A stretch of DNA of 43,825 nt, from positions 1 through 43,825 of the forward strand of contig NZ_JADD01000021.1 of assembly GCF_000518205.1 (NCBI RefSeq), read 5' to 3'. Position 1 is the stretch's first letter; every line of letters begins with the position of its first letter. The notes beneath the pieces were generated by a model, which was given only the letters and a program-made list of their open reading frames with translations, searched no databases and was not told where the DNA came from. Both the position numbers and the translations under genes were made by a program. This DNA is from Hutsoniella sourekii ATCC 700629 (GTDB lineage: Bacteria > Bacillota > Bacilli > Lactobacillales > Aerococcaceae). Shown piece by piece: positions 1 through 5,817 of the stretch.

Positions 1-95
1 CAGCTAAGCTTATTTTTACGAAACCCCTTTATACCAAGGTTAATCTCATGCGTGATTATCTGAGCCTACTCGGTGAACAACTACATCACAATGGC
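1..95. repeat. Left 95-bp terminal repeat (attL or circular overlap)
   Basis: These 95 bp are identical to 43731-43825. The copy lies about 100 bp beyond the 3' end of the integrase gene, where attL of a tyrosine-integrase prophage is expected. One strand is open through the whole repeat, as is common when attP mimics the 3' end of a host gene. An integrated prophage cannot be told from a circular contig with 95-bp overlap using this sequence alone. Confidence 0.8.
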
Positions 96-134
96 TGCTT
101 TGAGTGCAGAGTAAGTCTAGGAACGTTGATATAA
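3..134 (+). CDS. Partial reading frame through the att repeat (possible 3' end of host target gene)
   Basis: A frame is open from the window edge through the 95-bp repeat and stops at TAA 132-134, giving about 43 codons without a start in the window. At the right end the same frame opens only a few codons before the repeat, after a stop. This fits a host gene whose 3' end is reconstituted by phage DNA on integration. I do not recognise the protein (it contains the segment MRDYLSLLGEQLHHNG), and it may be non-coding. Confidence 0.3.
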   Translation, partial: AKLIFTKPLYTKVNLMRDYLSLLGEQLHHNGCFECRVSLGTLI

Positions 135-174
135 CAATGTCTTAGCTCTAATCCTTGGCTTTCAAAAAGGGCTA

Positions 175-195
175 AGGGGCAGAAAAGGGGCAGAA
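175..195 (+). promoter_or_regulatory. Candidate integrase arm-type sites, left
   Basis: AGGGGCAGAA occurs twice in direct orientation with an 11-bp period between the repeat and the end of int. A matching pair of GGGGCA motifs with the same period lies at 43688-43705 inside the other end. Direct repeats one helical turn apart flanking the core are what arm-type integrase sites look like; the assignment is inferred. Confidence 0.5.
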
Positions 196-196
196 C

Positions 197-1315
197 TCAA
201 ATTATTTCTACTTCATTAATTGCATGGGTGAGTCGTTCATTCATTAAATTAGTAAAATGGCTGTACACTTTTTCGATCATTTGAGTATTTGAATGACCGA
301 CGTGCTCCGCGATTAATTTAGTATCCACTCCAGCTTCTACCATACGTGTAATAAACGTATGGCGGAAGATGTGAGTGGTTATTTTTTTACCTGGGACGTC
401 AACCTTGCTTAGACGTCGACTCCATACTTCAATAGAACAAGGATTACCATTTCGGGTGAGGAAGAGGTAAGTCATATCTCGGGGAATGTTACTAGACATC
501 ATTTTAAGCTTTGTCGCAATTATCTGCTCTTTGAGCAAACGGAGGGTTTCATCATTAACGCTAATAATTCTTGGTTTTCCAGTTTTGGGGGTCTGAAAAG
601 TTCTGCCTCTGGAAAAGTAAGTTTTAGTAATAGATATGGTCTTGGATTCCCAATCGATATCTTCTTTGTAGTTAATAGCAGAGAGTTCCCCTGACCGCAT
701 GCCGGTTAATGATTGTATTTGAACGTATCTTGCGGTTTCAAGGTCTCCGAGTGCCTCCAATTGATCTACTACGCTGGCCAGTTCCTCTTTCTCCAAATAC
801 TTAAAATCGTCCTTGGTTGATACATTTAATCGCTGAACTGTTAAGTTCGGGTGAATGGTTATACCCTCATATATTCTTCCATATTCTAGTACTTGCTCTA
901 TGTGGATGCGATACTGGTTGACTGTTGAGTAGACTAGATTTCTTTCGTTTTGCAACGACAGAAAAAAAACATTAAAGAGGTTGTCAGGCATTTTATTGAC
1001 AATATATTTACCTAAGGCAGCATTGATAACATTATTCCTGGTTTCTATGTTTATTAAAGTGCTCCCTTTAACTTGCTGTGACTTCAGTTTCATCCAGTTG
1101 TCAATGAGCTGTTCAAATGTTATATTTGATTCTTTTACATTAGTGCTTAATAGCTTCTTTTCAATTTTGCTCTGCAATTTTTGAAACATTTCCTTTTGAA
1201 CCTTTTTAGTTTTTTTCGTATTTGTCAAGGATACCTTGCGCTGTTTGCCAGTTAGGGGATCTTCATATCGTTCGACGAATTTATACTTACCGTTAGGTAG
1301 TTCTTCAATCCACAT
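197..1315 (-). CDS. int: Site-specific tyrosine integrase
   Basis: Catalyses integration and, with a directionality factor, excision. The 372-aa protein has a small N-terminal arm-binding region (about residues 1-55, AP2-like), a SAM-like core-binding region (about 65-165) and a C-terminal catalytic domain. The expected residues are visible: Arg207 in GMRSGE, Lys244, His315 and Arg318 in HIFRHT, His341 in GHS and the nucleophile Tyr351 in VYSHF. Start ATG 1315 has AGGAG about 8 bp upstream. Length is normal. It is transcribed towards the left repeat, the usual lysogen arrangement. No excisionase is recognisable; one of the unassigned early genes may serve. Confidence 0.95.
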   Translation of the reverse strand: MWIEELPNGKYKFVERYEDPLTGKQRKVSLTNTKKTKKVQKEMFQKLQSKIEKKLLSTNVKESNITFEQLIDNWMKLKSQQVKGSTLINIETRNNVINAALGKYIVNKMPDNLFNVFFLSLQNERNLVYSTVNQYRIHIEQVLEYGRIYEGITIHPNLTVQRLNVSTKDDFKYLEKEELASVVDQLEALGDLETARYVQIQSLTGMRSGELSAINYKEDIDWESKTISITKTYFSRGRTFQTPKTGKPRIISVNDETLRLLKEQIIATKLKMMSSNIPRDMTYLFLTRNGNPCSIEVWSRRLSKVDVPGKKITTHIFRHTFITRMVEAGVDTKLIAEHVGHSNTQMIEKVYSHFTNLMNERLTHAINEVEII

Positions 1316-1340
1316 TTTATCATCTCCTGTTATATTTAGT

Positions 1341-1354
1341 TAACGTGTGCTATA
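1341..1354. repeat. 14-bp inverted repeat partner, left end
   Basis: TAACGTGTGCTATA here is the exact reverse complement of 43665-43678. The left copy lies in the int upstream region and the right copy about 50 bp from the right repeat. It may be an accessory or Xis/integrase site, or simply two uses of a GTGCTATA(A)T extended -10 element. Confidence 0.5.
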
Positions 1355-1360
1355 ATAGGG

Positions 1361-1445
1361 TATATAAAAGACGCCTATTATAGGCTGATTTTTGTGATAA
1401 GACTTCACTCCACAGCTTTGGTCGGTTAGGGAGTGGAGTCTTTTT
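1361..1445 (+). ncRNA. Candidate small RNA between int and abiF
   Basis: On the + strand an extended -10 (TGC-TATAAT, 1348-1356) precedes a short segment with no reading frame. The segment holds a GCCTA-TTA-TAGGC hairpin and ends in an intrinsic terminator (1401-1445). It lies antisense to the int leader and the 3' side of abiF. The -35 is weak. It could be a roughly 85-nt small RNA, or only a promoter-like arm site followed by the terminator. Confidence 0.35.
1401..1445 (+). terminator. Intrinsic terminator (rightward)
   Basis: GACTTCACTCC (1401-1411) pairs with GGAGTGGAGTC (1430-1440), 11 bp with one G-U, followed by TTTTT. The T-run is on the + strand, so it stops rightward transcription; the leftward strand has only a poor U-tract after abiF. 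Confidence 0.65.
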
Positions 1446-1446
1446 A

Positions 1447-2457
1447 TTATACATCCCAATATTTTCTAATTGTGCCGTAGTAATCTGAGATACGGTAAAA
1501 TAGATTTTCTGGCAAATTAAATAGTTCATAGATTGTTTTATCATTTATTGTGTGAGTTACGTTACCAGTATGGATATCAATGTATTTATCAAATGTGTTG
1601 AAGAGATCTGTTATGAACTTTTCAGCCACTTTTTTATCTAAAAGAAATCCACATATAATCGATATTGCCGCATATAGATCTTTCCCAGATTGATTGCTTG
1701 CAATGGTTTCATCGTCGTACAAAGTGTAGTTGAAGAAGTGCTTCGAGCTTTCTAAATGCAGATGGTGTTTTGTTTTCTCTTCAAAATGTATCTTTCCATG
1801 AGCAATTTTGTTTCTAAACTCTCTTAAAAAGTGGAGCGTGTAAAAAAAGAAGGTATCTTGAAAGTCTTCTCTTAGATTTGAGCGAGCAAAGTAATCTTTA
1901 GTTATTAATGATTTCAGGTTATCCTCAAGCATGTCGTACCAGTGGATAGTTGTAGCAAAAGATAGGTCTTGGACAACAATCCAAGGCGGTATGTTTGCTT
2001 TATTGTGCTTAAAATAGTACGTGACAGAGTCCTGCTTGCAATTTCGAATAGTCCTTTCAATTTGTTCTAAAGTTGAACCTCTAGTACCTCTTGTATTCAT
2101 GTAGAGACTGCGTTTCAAATACTCTCGTTCAGAGTCGCTAATTTCCATGGCAATGGTATAAGCCAGCCGAGTGCGAACACTCTTTTCAACAAATAATATA
2201 TATTTGAAAATAACTTCTGTTAAATCTGTGTCCAAAAAGTAAAGCTCAACAAAATGGTCAAAATTAGTGCCATCATACATTTTATCTTTTTCACCAGGAA
2301 TTAAGAAATGCCGCTTGTACCCATTAATTATGCTGTAATAAGAATGGTTAAGCAAAAATCCTTTAGCACTTTTATCATCTGATATGATAATATTTTTGCT
2401 TTCTATCTTTTCTAATTGCTTTTCCAGAGACAACGCTGGTACATATTCTTTACACAA
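1447..2457 (-). CDS. abiF: AbiF/AbiD-type abortive infection protein (Abi_2, HEPN)
   Basis: Member of the Abi_2 superfamily of phage-resistance proteins; relatives are HEPN RNases, recently linked to the ancestry of Cas13 and reported as toxins held by an RNA antitoxin. The 336-aa protein begins with the family's LEKQLEKIES stretch, has the GFLLNHSYYSIINGY block (33-47), and carries the HEPN RX4H motif RNKIAH at 215-220. The equivalent N-terminal position (RTRLAY, 95-100) lacks the His. The start is TTG 2457: AGGAGG (2466-2471) stands 8 bp upstream. It has its own promoter and structured leader, so it is likely expressed in the lysogen. Family call is firm; RNase activity and mode of control are inferred. 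Confidence 0.88.
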   Translation of the reverse strand: MCKEYVPALSLEKQLEKIESKNIIISDDKSAKGFLLNHSYYSIINGYKRHFLIPGEKDKMYDGTNFDHFVELYFLDTDLTEVIFKYILFVEKSVRTRLAYTIAMEISDSEREYLKRSLYMNTRGTRGSTLEQIERTIRNCKQDSVTYYFKHNKANIPPWIVVQDLSFATTIHWYDMLEDNLKSLITKDYFARSNLREDFQDTFFFYTLHFLREFRNKIAHGKIHFEEKTKHHLHLESSKHFFNYTLYDDETIASNQSGKDLYAAISIICGFLLDKKVAEKFITDLFNTFDKYIDIHTGNVTHTINDKTIYELFNLPENLFYRISDYYGTIRKYWDV

Positions 2458-2517
2458 AAAAAGAGCCTCCTATCTTTCGATAAGAGACCCAACGGCTTCC
2501 CGCCGTCATTTCAGTTA
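2458..2517 (-). ncRNA. Structured RNA upstream of abiF (candidate antitoxin RNA)
   Basis: After the promoter at 2523-2551 the leftward transcript contains a 5-bp hairpin (ACGGC/GCCGT) and then a 12-bp stem closed by a GAAA tetraloop (about 2464-2491) followed by seven U. This is both a terminator and, because its 3' arm contains AGGAGG, the structure that hides the abiF ribosome binding site. A short terminated RNA of about 55-60 nt plus some readthrough mRNA is expected. Structured RNAs upstream of abiF-family genes are known (Rfam abiF motif); whether this one matches that consensus was not tested. Confidence 0.6.
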
Positions 2518-2522
2518 AGAGT

Positions 2523-2551
2523 AGCTTATCGTTCATTTGTCTATATGTCAA
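2523..2551 (-). promoter_or_regulatory. Promoter of the abiF RNA/abiF unit
   Basis: Leftward TTGACA (2546-2551), 17-bp spacer, TAAGCT (2523-2528). The -35 is perfect and the -10 moderate. It lies just after the repressor stop codon, so abiF does not depend on repressor readthrough. Confidence 0.6.
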
Positions 2552-2576
2552 TAGTTTTCATCAAATAAGTTCAAAT

Positions 2577-3284
2577 TTACAACACAATTGTCCCAACAAC
2601 ATCAATATCACAGTTATCATTCACAATAATATCTTTATAATCTTCATTCAGCGAGACCAATCTCAGCTGGTCGTCTTCAATATATACTTTCTTCAGATAT
2701 GCTTCTCCATTCACAATAATTGCAGCGAACTGTCCGCTTCTTATATCCTTGGTCAGCTTCACGAACACATACTCTCCATCCTTAAAAGCCGGTTGCATGG
2801 AATCACCAACGATTTTTAACATAATATCATAAGGCTCATTTGGAATAATAGCAGTGGGAATCTCCACTTCATCTACTGGGTTATCATAAATCATCTGTCC
2901 CGTTCCAGCGGATAGGGTGCCGTAGAGGCTGGATGTGATGTATTCGGCTGGTTCTTCTTCCACACGGTCAGCTAAATTGATAAGGTTGTTTTGTTCGTCG
3001 AGTTTAGCTTCAGCATAATTATAAACATCATTTTGGTTATCAGTGGTGAGTTGATTATAAATAAGGTTGATATCGTTATTTAAAGAGTCCGTATAATCAT
3101 TTGAAAGTAATTGAAGAGGACTAATCTTTAAGGCTTGAGCCAATAGGGCTATTTTATCCCTCTTCATATTATCGATCATTCCATTTTCCCATTTTCTTAC
3201 TGTTGACTTTCCGACCCCGACCAAGTCTCCGACTTCCTCTAAGGTTAAACCTAATTCCAAACGTCTATTTTTCAAATCAATCAA
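2577..3284 (-). CDS. CI/LexA-like phage repressor (HTH-XRE + S24 peptidase)
   Basis: Maintains lysogeny by binding the GTGTCC operators and is expected to cleave itself when RecA is activated. The 235-aa product has an N-terminal XRE helix-turn-helix (about 5-60) and a C-terminal S24 domain with cleavage pair Ala126-Gly127, catalytic Ser162 (GDSM) and Lys198. TTG 3284 is chosen: GGGGGGTG lies just upstream, whereas the TTG at 3311 overlaps the -10 of the leftward promoter and could not be translated from it. It stands divergently from cro, with four operator-like sites around the pair, so it should be autoregulated. Confidence 0.92.
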   Translation of the reverse strand: MIDLKNRRLELGLTLEEVGDLVGVGKSTVRKWENGMIDNMKRDKIALLAQALKISPLQLLSNDYTDSLNNDINLIYNQLTTDNQNDVYNYAEAKLDEQNNLINLADRVEEEPAEYITSSLYGTLSAGTGQMIYDNPVDEVEIPTAIIPNEPYDIMLKIVGDSMQPAFKDGEYVFVKLTKDIRSGQFAAIIVNGEAYLKKVYIEDDQLRLVSLNEDYKDIIVNDNCDIDVVGTIVL

Positions 3285-3310
3285 TTTTTCACCCCCCTTA
3301 ATCTGTTTCA

Positions 3311-3339
3311 ATTATAAAACAAAAGTGTCCTATAAGCAA
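3311..3339 (-). promoter_or_regulatory. Leftward promoter of the repressor
   Basis: TATAAT (leftward, 3311-3316) with TTGCTT (3334-3339) at 17 bp. The predicted start near 3304 leaves a ~20-nt leader before TTG 3284. Operator O1 (3325-3340) covers the spacer and -35. Confidence 0.7.
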
Positions 3340-3340
3340 C
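3325..3340. promoter_or_regulatory. Operator-like site O1
   Basis: GTGTCCTATAAGCAAC: one good half-site and one poor one. It overlaps the repressor promoter, so binding here would give autorepression. Confidence 0.5.
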
Positions 3341-3365
3341 AGATGATTATTGAAGAATCACGAAA

Positions 3366-3381
3366 GTGTCTTTTAGGACAT
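3366..3381. promoter_or_regulatory. Operator site O2
   Basis: GTGTCTTTTAGGACAT, a near-palindrome of the GTGTCC-N4-GGACAC family just upstream of the rightward -35. Confidence 0.75.
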
Positions 3382-3388
3382 AAAAGTG

Positions 3389-3417
3389 TTGACAAGCATG
3401 TGTGTATGAGTTATAGT
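3389..3417 (+). promoter_or_regulatory. Rightward early promoter
   Basis: TTGACA (3389-3394), 17-bp spacer, TATAGT (3412-3417). Near-consensus; it drives cro and the early genes. O2 lies just upstream and O3 at its start point. Confidence 0.85.
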
Positions 3418-3421
3418 AAAA

Positions 3422-3437
3422 GTGTCCTAGGGGACAC
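3422..3437. promoter_or_regulatory. Operator site O3 (perfect palindrome)
   Basis: GTGTCCTAGGGGACAC: perfect 6-bp arms around TAGG, placed at the predicted transcription start and just ahead of the cro ribosome binding site. Confidence 0.8.
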
Positions 3438-3452
3438 GGAAGGAGGTATAGA

Positions 3453-3704
3453 ATGGACGGCAACAAATTAAAAGCTGAAGTAGTCCTCAAAGGCTTAAAA
3501 GTAGAAGAGTTTTTGAATCTAGTTTCTAAGTATACTAAGTTAGATAGAAATAAGTATTATCGAGTTCTTAGGGGAGAGGACGAGTTTGATAGAGCTGAGA
3601 TTATTGCTATTAGTAAAGTTCTTAATTTAACTGATAGCGAAATGCTAAGAATTTTTTTTGCAGAAGAAGTGTCCTTCGCGACACATTCCCCCAACCCAGC
3701 ATAG
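3453..3704 (+). CDS. Cro-like small DNA-binding protein
   Basis: First gene of the rightward early operon, 83 aa, with a helix-turn-helix-like region (about 8-65; segments KVEEFLNLVSKYTKLDRNKYYRVL and the following helix) and no S24 domain. Position opposite the repressor suggests it opposes CI as in lambda. Start ATG 3453 has AAGGAGGT 5-6 bp upstream. Unusually, its last codons contain another operator-like palindrome (3669-3684), so the protein's C-terminus is partly dictated by a regulatory site. Confidence 0.7.
   Translation: MDGNKLKAEVVLKGLKVEEFLNLVSKYTKLDRNKYYRVLRGEDEFDRAEIIAISKVLNLTDSEMLRIFFAEEVSFATHSPNPA
3669..3684. promoter_or_regulatory. Operator-like site O4 inside the end of the cro-like gene
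   Basis: GTGTCCTTCGCGACAC: 5-bp arms GTGTC/GACAC with the spacing of O2 and O3, about 230 bp downstream of O3. It could act by repressor looping or as a roadblock. Confidence 0.55.
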
Positions 3705-3719
3705 GAATGAGATGAGAAG

Positions 3720-3926
3720 GTGGAAGGAGTAACAAACGCATTAAATGAAATTAATGAAACATTGCAGCTTATAAGACAAGATTTAAATGAGAATAAGCAG
3801 CTAAAAAGTGAATTAATAAAAGTAACAGAAGAAATGCAGAAAGAAATAATCGGAAGTCCATTCTACGGTAGCAGAAAACAAAATCTCCAGTTCGGGCGAA
3901 GAACTGAAGATGAATCTATTAGATAA
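3720..3926 (+). CDS. Small early protein, coiled-coil, function unknown
   Basis: 68 aa, GTG start at 3720 with a weak ribosome binding site, 15 bp after the cro-like gene. The first 45 residues are Glu/Leu/Asn-rich and predicted helical or coiled-coil; the C-terminal third is polar and basic. No family recognised. Its 3' end overlaps by 8 bp the end of the leftward frameshifted gene 3919-4090. Confidence 0.45.
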   Translation: MEGVTNALNEINETLQLIRQDLNENKQLKSELIKVTEEMQKEIIGSPFYGSRKQNLQFGRRTEDESIR

Positions 3927-4090
3927 ATGGAATAGCAGATCGTATTTTTGCGCCCCATTCAAGAACTTTATCTAGCTTGTCGCTAAACGTTTCTTCAAGA
4001 AGCGCTATCGTTTCTTCTTTTTATGTACTCAGCATAAAGTTCGGATAAAAGAAATTTGCCGTCATTTGTTACTAGATCTAAGTCAAACAT
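3919..4090 (-). pseudogene. Small leftward early gene interrupted by a frameshift at an A5 run
   Basis: ATG 4088-4090 has an excellent ribosome binding site (AAGGAGGTGAACAATATG). The first frame encodes 31 codons and stops at 3995. At the A-run complementary to 4018-4022 a one-base deletion (A5 to A4) would let translation continue as KEETIALLEETFSDKLDKV and end IPFI at 3919, a 57-residue product. It is either a recent frameshift, a slippage site, or a real 31-aa peptide. Promoter: the divergent 55-bp element at 4097-4151. Function unknown. Confidence 0.5.
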
Positions 4091-4096
4091 ATTGTT

Positions 4097-4151
4097 CACC
4101 TCCTTTCCGATTATATCACGAAAGAGGTGTATAAATTCCCCAGTCCAGCAT
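4097..4151. repeat. 55-bp divergent promoter repeat, copy A
   Basis: Identical to 4482-4536. Leftward it carries an extended -10 TGA-TATAAT (4110-4118) placed so that the transcript starts almost at the AAAGGAGGTG ribosome binding site. An inverted repeat (CACCTCCTTTC with GAAAGAGGTG) would hide that site in any longer transcript from upstream. Rightward a TATAAAT-like -10 is present. It separates a leftward from a rightward small gene. Confidence 0.75.
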
Positions 4152-4163
4152 AGGAGGTGAAAA

Positions 4164-4310
4164 ATGTTAGATACAGACAAAACAAAGGAAGTAAGGCAGA
4201 AGTTAGATGAATTAATTTTAAAATTGACCAATGAATACTTGGAAAATACGTGTTTTCCAGGCGAAATAAAAGCCCTAGCCGAGTTGGTGTCAGCTAGAGC
4301 GGAGATGTGA
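4164..4310 (+). CDS. Small early protein, function unknown
   Basis: 48 aa from ATG 4164 with TAGGAGGTGA 4 bp upstream. Predicted all-helical and acidic/basic mixed; includes KLDELILKLTNEYLEN and ends in ARAEM. It forms the right half of a divergent pair with 3919-4090 across the 55-bp repeat. Its stop (4308-4310) directly abuts the stop of the next leftward gene. No family recognised. Confidence 0.55.
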   Translation: MLDTDKTKEVRQKLDELILKLTNEYLENTCFPGEIKALAELVSARAEM

Positions 4311-4475
4311 TTATTGTTTTTGTTCTTGTAATTCAGAAACAAGTGTGCGGAAGAATGTAGCAACGTTTTCGGCGGCTTTTTCTGGGTCATTATCAGAAGC
4401 TATAAAGTTATTCTCGACGGCTAGCTTTGTTAGTTCGAATGCGGTTTTGATTGAACCTTGTTCGGTTAATGGCAT
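4311..4475 (-). CDS. Small leftward early protein, function unknown
   Basis: 54 aa from ATG 4475 with AAGGAGGTG 7 bp upstream. The sequence looks like a genuine compact helical protein (segments KTAFELTKLAVENN and ENVATFFRTLVSEL) of a type common in phages of this group. Driven by copy B of the 55-bp divergent promoter and divergent from 4553-4816. Being leftward inside the rightward early region, it may be expressed before or independently of it. Confidence 0.6.
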   Translation of the reverse strand: MPLTEQGSIKTAFELTKLAVENNFIASDNDPEKAAENVATFFRTLVSELQEQKQ

Positions 4476-4481
4476 GTTTAA

Positions 4482-4536
4482 CACCTCCTTTCCGATTATA
4501 TCACGAAAGAGGTGTATAAATTCCCCAGTCCAGCAT
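4482..4536. repeat. 55-bp divergent promoter repeat, copy B
   Basis: Exact duplicate of 4097-4151, 385 bp away, again separating a leftward gene (4311-4475) from a rightward one (4553-4816). Leftward extended -10 at 4495-4503. Perfect identity suggests a recent duplication or selection for a shared regulator. Confidence 0.75.
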
Positions 4537-4552
4537 GAGAGGAGGAGAGAAG

Positions 4553-4816
4553 ATGGAGGAGAAGCAAAAAGTCCCTGTAACAGAACCTATAGTGATAAAC
4601 ACTGGTTTGTATACGGGAAACAAATTAATTGTCAAAGGTCTCTATGGATACCCAGATATAGAAATTGAAAGAACTTATGGTCAGCAAATTATAGTTATTC
4701 CCCAAACTGGTTTCGATATAGGCCAAGAGCAATATCAATCGTTGGCCAACGCTTATCTAAAGAATCCAGACGTTGTTCAAAGTATTGTCGAACTTTTGCA
4801 GGCGAAATTGTCTTAG
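4553..4816 (+). CDS. Small early protein, function unknown
   Basis: 87 aa. ATG 4553 is preferred over ATG 4535 because GGAGGAG (4541-4547) lies at the right distance. It contains a beta-rich middle (NTGLYTGNKLIVKGLYGY) and a helical end (YLKNPDVVQSIVELLQAKL). No family recognised. Its last 122 bp overlap, on the opposite strand, the 3' end of the leftward YozE-like gene. Confidence 0.55.
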   Translation: MEEKQKVPVTEPIVINTGLYTGNKLIVKGLYGYPDIEIERTYGQQIIVIPQTGFDIGQEQYQSLANAYLKNPDVVQSIVELLQAKLS

Positions 4817-4907
4817 GAAAATCTTCATCTAATTTTACTTCGCTGGCCAAGTCACCTAAGTGATTATCCATACCATCGAAAGTTAAAATGAAGGTTTTAA
4901 TATCCAC
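4695..4907 (-). CDS. YozE-like SAM-fold small protein
   Basis: 70 aa from GTG 4907 with GGGAGGTG 6 bp upstream. The pattern DEDFPK, then helix with YFEQRL, then a final helix ending IALGLYRN resembles the short YozE_SAM_like family (usual length about 70); match made by eye. Function of that family is unknown. It is the left half of the third divergent pair and is antisense over its last 122 bp to 4553-4816. Confidence 0.55.
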   Translation of the reverse strand: MDIKTFILTFDGMDNHLGDLASEVKLDEDFPKTISPAKVRQYFEQRLDSLDKRWPTIDIALGLYRNQFGE

Positions 4908-4931
4908 GTTGTGCACCTCCCTTCTGCAGTA

Positions 4932-4940
4932 ATTATAGCA
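4932..4940 (-). promoter_or_regulatory. Leftward extended -10 for the YozE-like gene
   Basis: Leftward TGC-TATAAT, followed by GGGAGGTG and the GTG start, giving a very short leader as in the two 55-bp repeats, but here the surrounding sequence has diverged. Confidence 0.5.
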
Positions 4941-4979
4941 CGAGTTTGGAGGCGGCAAATCAAAAAAAGGAAGAATCAA

Positions 4980-5279
4980 ATGATAGAACTAAAGCCTTGT
5001 CATCAACCGGACCTAAACAGCATTGCTGACCTAGGAGAATTCAGCCCTTATCTGGTCAAGAAGTCACCTACACATTTACTGTATCACTTTAACAATGATT
5101 ATGGCGCTTCAATTATCAATCATCCGTTTAGTTACGGAACAGAGTTAGCGGTTATCTTTTGGAGTCAAGGCACTTATGAAATTGTATATGACACGGCCAT
5201 CACCAGTAATGTGATTGGGCATATTGAGGATTTGAAAGAGATTACAGAATTGTTATCAGATATAAAAGTATTGGTTTAA
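4980..5279 (+). CDS. Early protein, function unknown
   Basis: 99 aa from ATG 4980, chosen for AAGGAAGA just upstream rather than an ATG 69 bp earlier. Mixed alpha/beta with aromatic strands (LLYHFNNDYG, AVIFWSQGTYEIVYD). No membrane segment or known motif. Right half of the third divergent pair and the first gene of a tightly spaced run to 5956. Possible host-takeover or anti-defence protein by position only. Confidence 0.6.
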   Translation: MIELKPCHQPDLNSIADLGEFSPYLVKKSPTHLLYHFNNDYGASIINHPFSYGTELAVIFWSQGTYEIVYDTAITSNVIGHIEDLKEITELLSDIKVLV

Positions 5280-5294
5280 AGGAGGTGCCATAAA

Positions 5295-5612
5295 ATGAAT
5301 ATCGTTAAAGTATTCAAGTCGCCATCTTATTGGTTATACCCAGGGGACTTGGGAGATATTATTAGCCGTAAACAACCGACTAAAATTTTGAGAGCATTTA
5401 GAGAGTTTTGCGATAATAACCCGCATTATTTTTACCCCTGTAAACCATATAGGGATGAAGGGAAGACGCAGTATAACATTTACTGTTTTCTTCATTACTT
5501 TGAGAATGAGGGGTTGTTGGAGGCAGGAACTCGATCGTTGAGCTTTGAAGAAGATTTGCCGAGGCTTATGAGGGCTTACAGCTTGCACTTGATGCCAGCG
5601 GAGGAAGTTTAA
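5295..5612 (+). CDS. Early protein, function unknown
   Basis: 105 aa from ATG 5295 with AAAGGAGGTGCC upstream, 15 bp after the previous gene. Contains KILRAFREFC and a Cys/aromatic-rich centre (NPHYFYPCKPY); overall basic N-half and acidic C-half. Size and position would suit an excisionase or small DNA-binding protein, but no helix-turn-helix is convincing. Confidence 0.6.
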   Translation: MNIVKVFKSPSYWLYPGDLGDIISRKQPTKILRAFREFCDNNPHYFYPCKPYRDEGKTQYNIYCFLHYFENEGLLEAGTRSLSFEEDLPRLMRAYSLHLMPAEEV

Positions 5613-5625
5613 AGGAGGGAAACGA

Positions 5626-5817
5626 ATGGATTATGTAGAGTACATCGACGAGTTGACACAACAAGAATTGCCTAACTCGGTGCTCAATATGCGGATAGGC
5701 AGGCTGACTGCTGAGCGCAAGTTTTATCATATTTTAGCCGGTTTGTTCTTCGGATTGCTTCTAGGATTAGCAATTAGTCCGTTTACAGCATTCCTCTTGG
5801 AGGAGGTGTTGCGATGA
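5626..5817 (+). CDS. Small membrane protein
   Basis: 63 aa from ATG 5626 with AAAGGAGGG upstream. The N-terminal 35 residues are polar; residues about 38-58 form one hydrophobic segment (AGLFFGLLLGLAI). Likely inserted in the cytoplasmic membrane. Followed with ATGA overlap by two further membrane peptides. Superinfection exclusion or host inhibition is possible by analogy only. Confidence 0.6.
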   Translation: MDYVEYIDELTQQELPNSVLNMRIGRLTAERKFYHILAGLFFGLLLGLAISPFTAFLLEEVLR

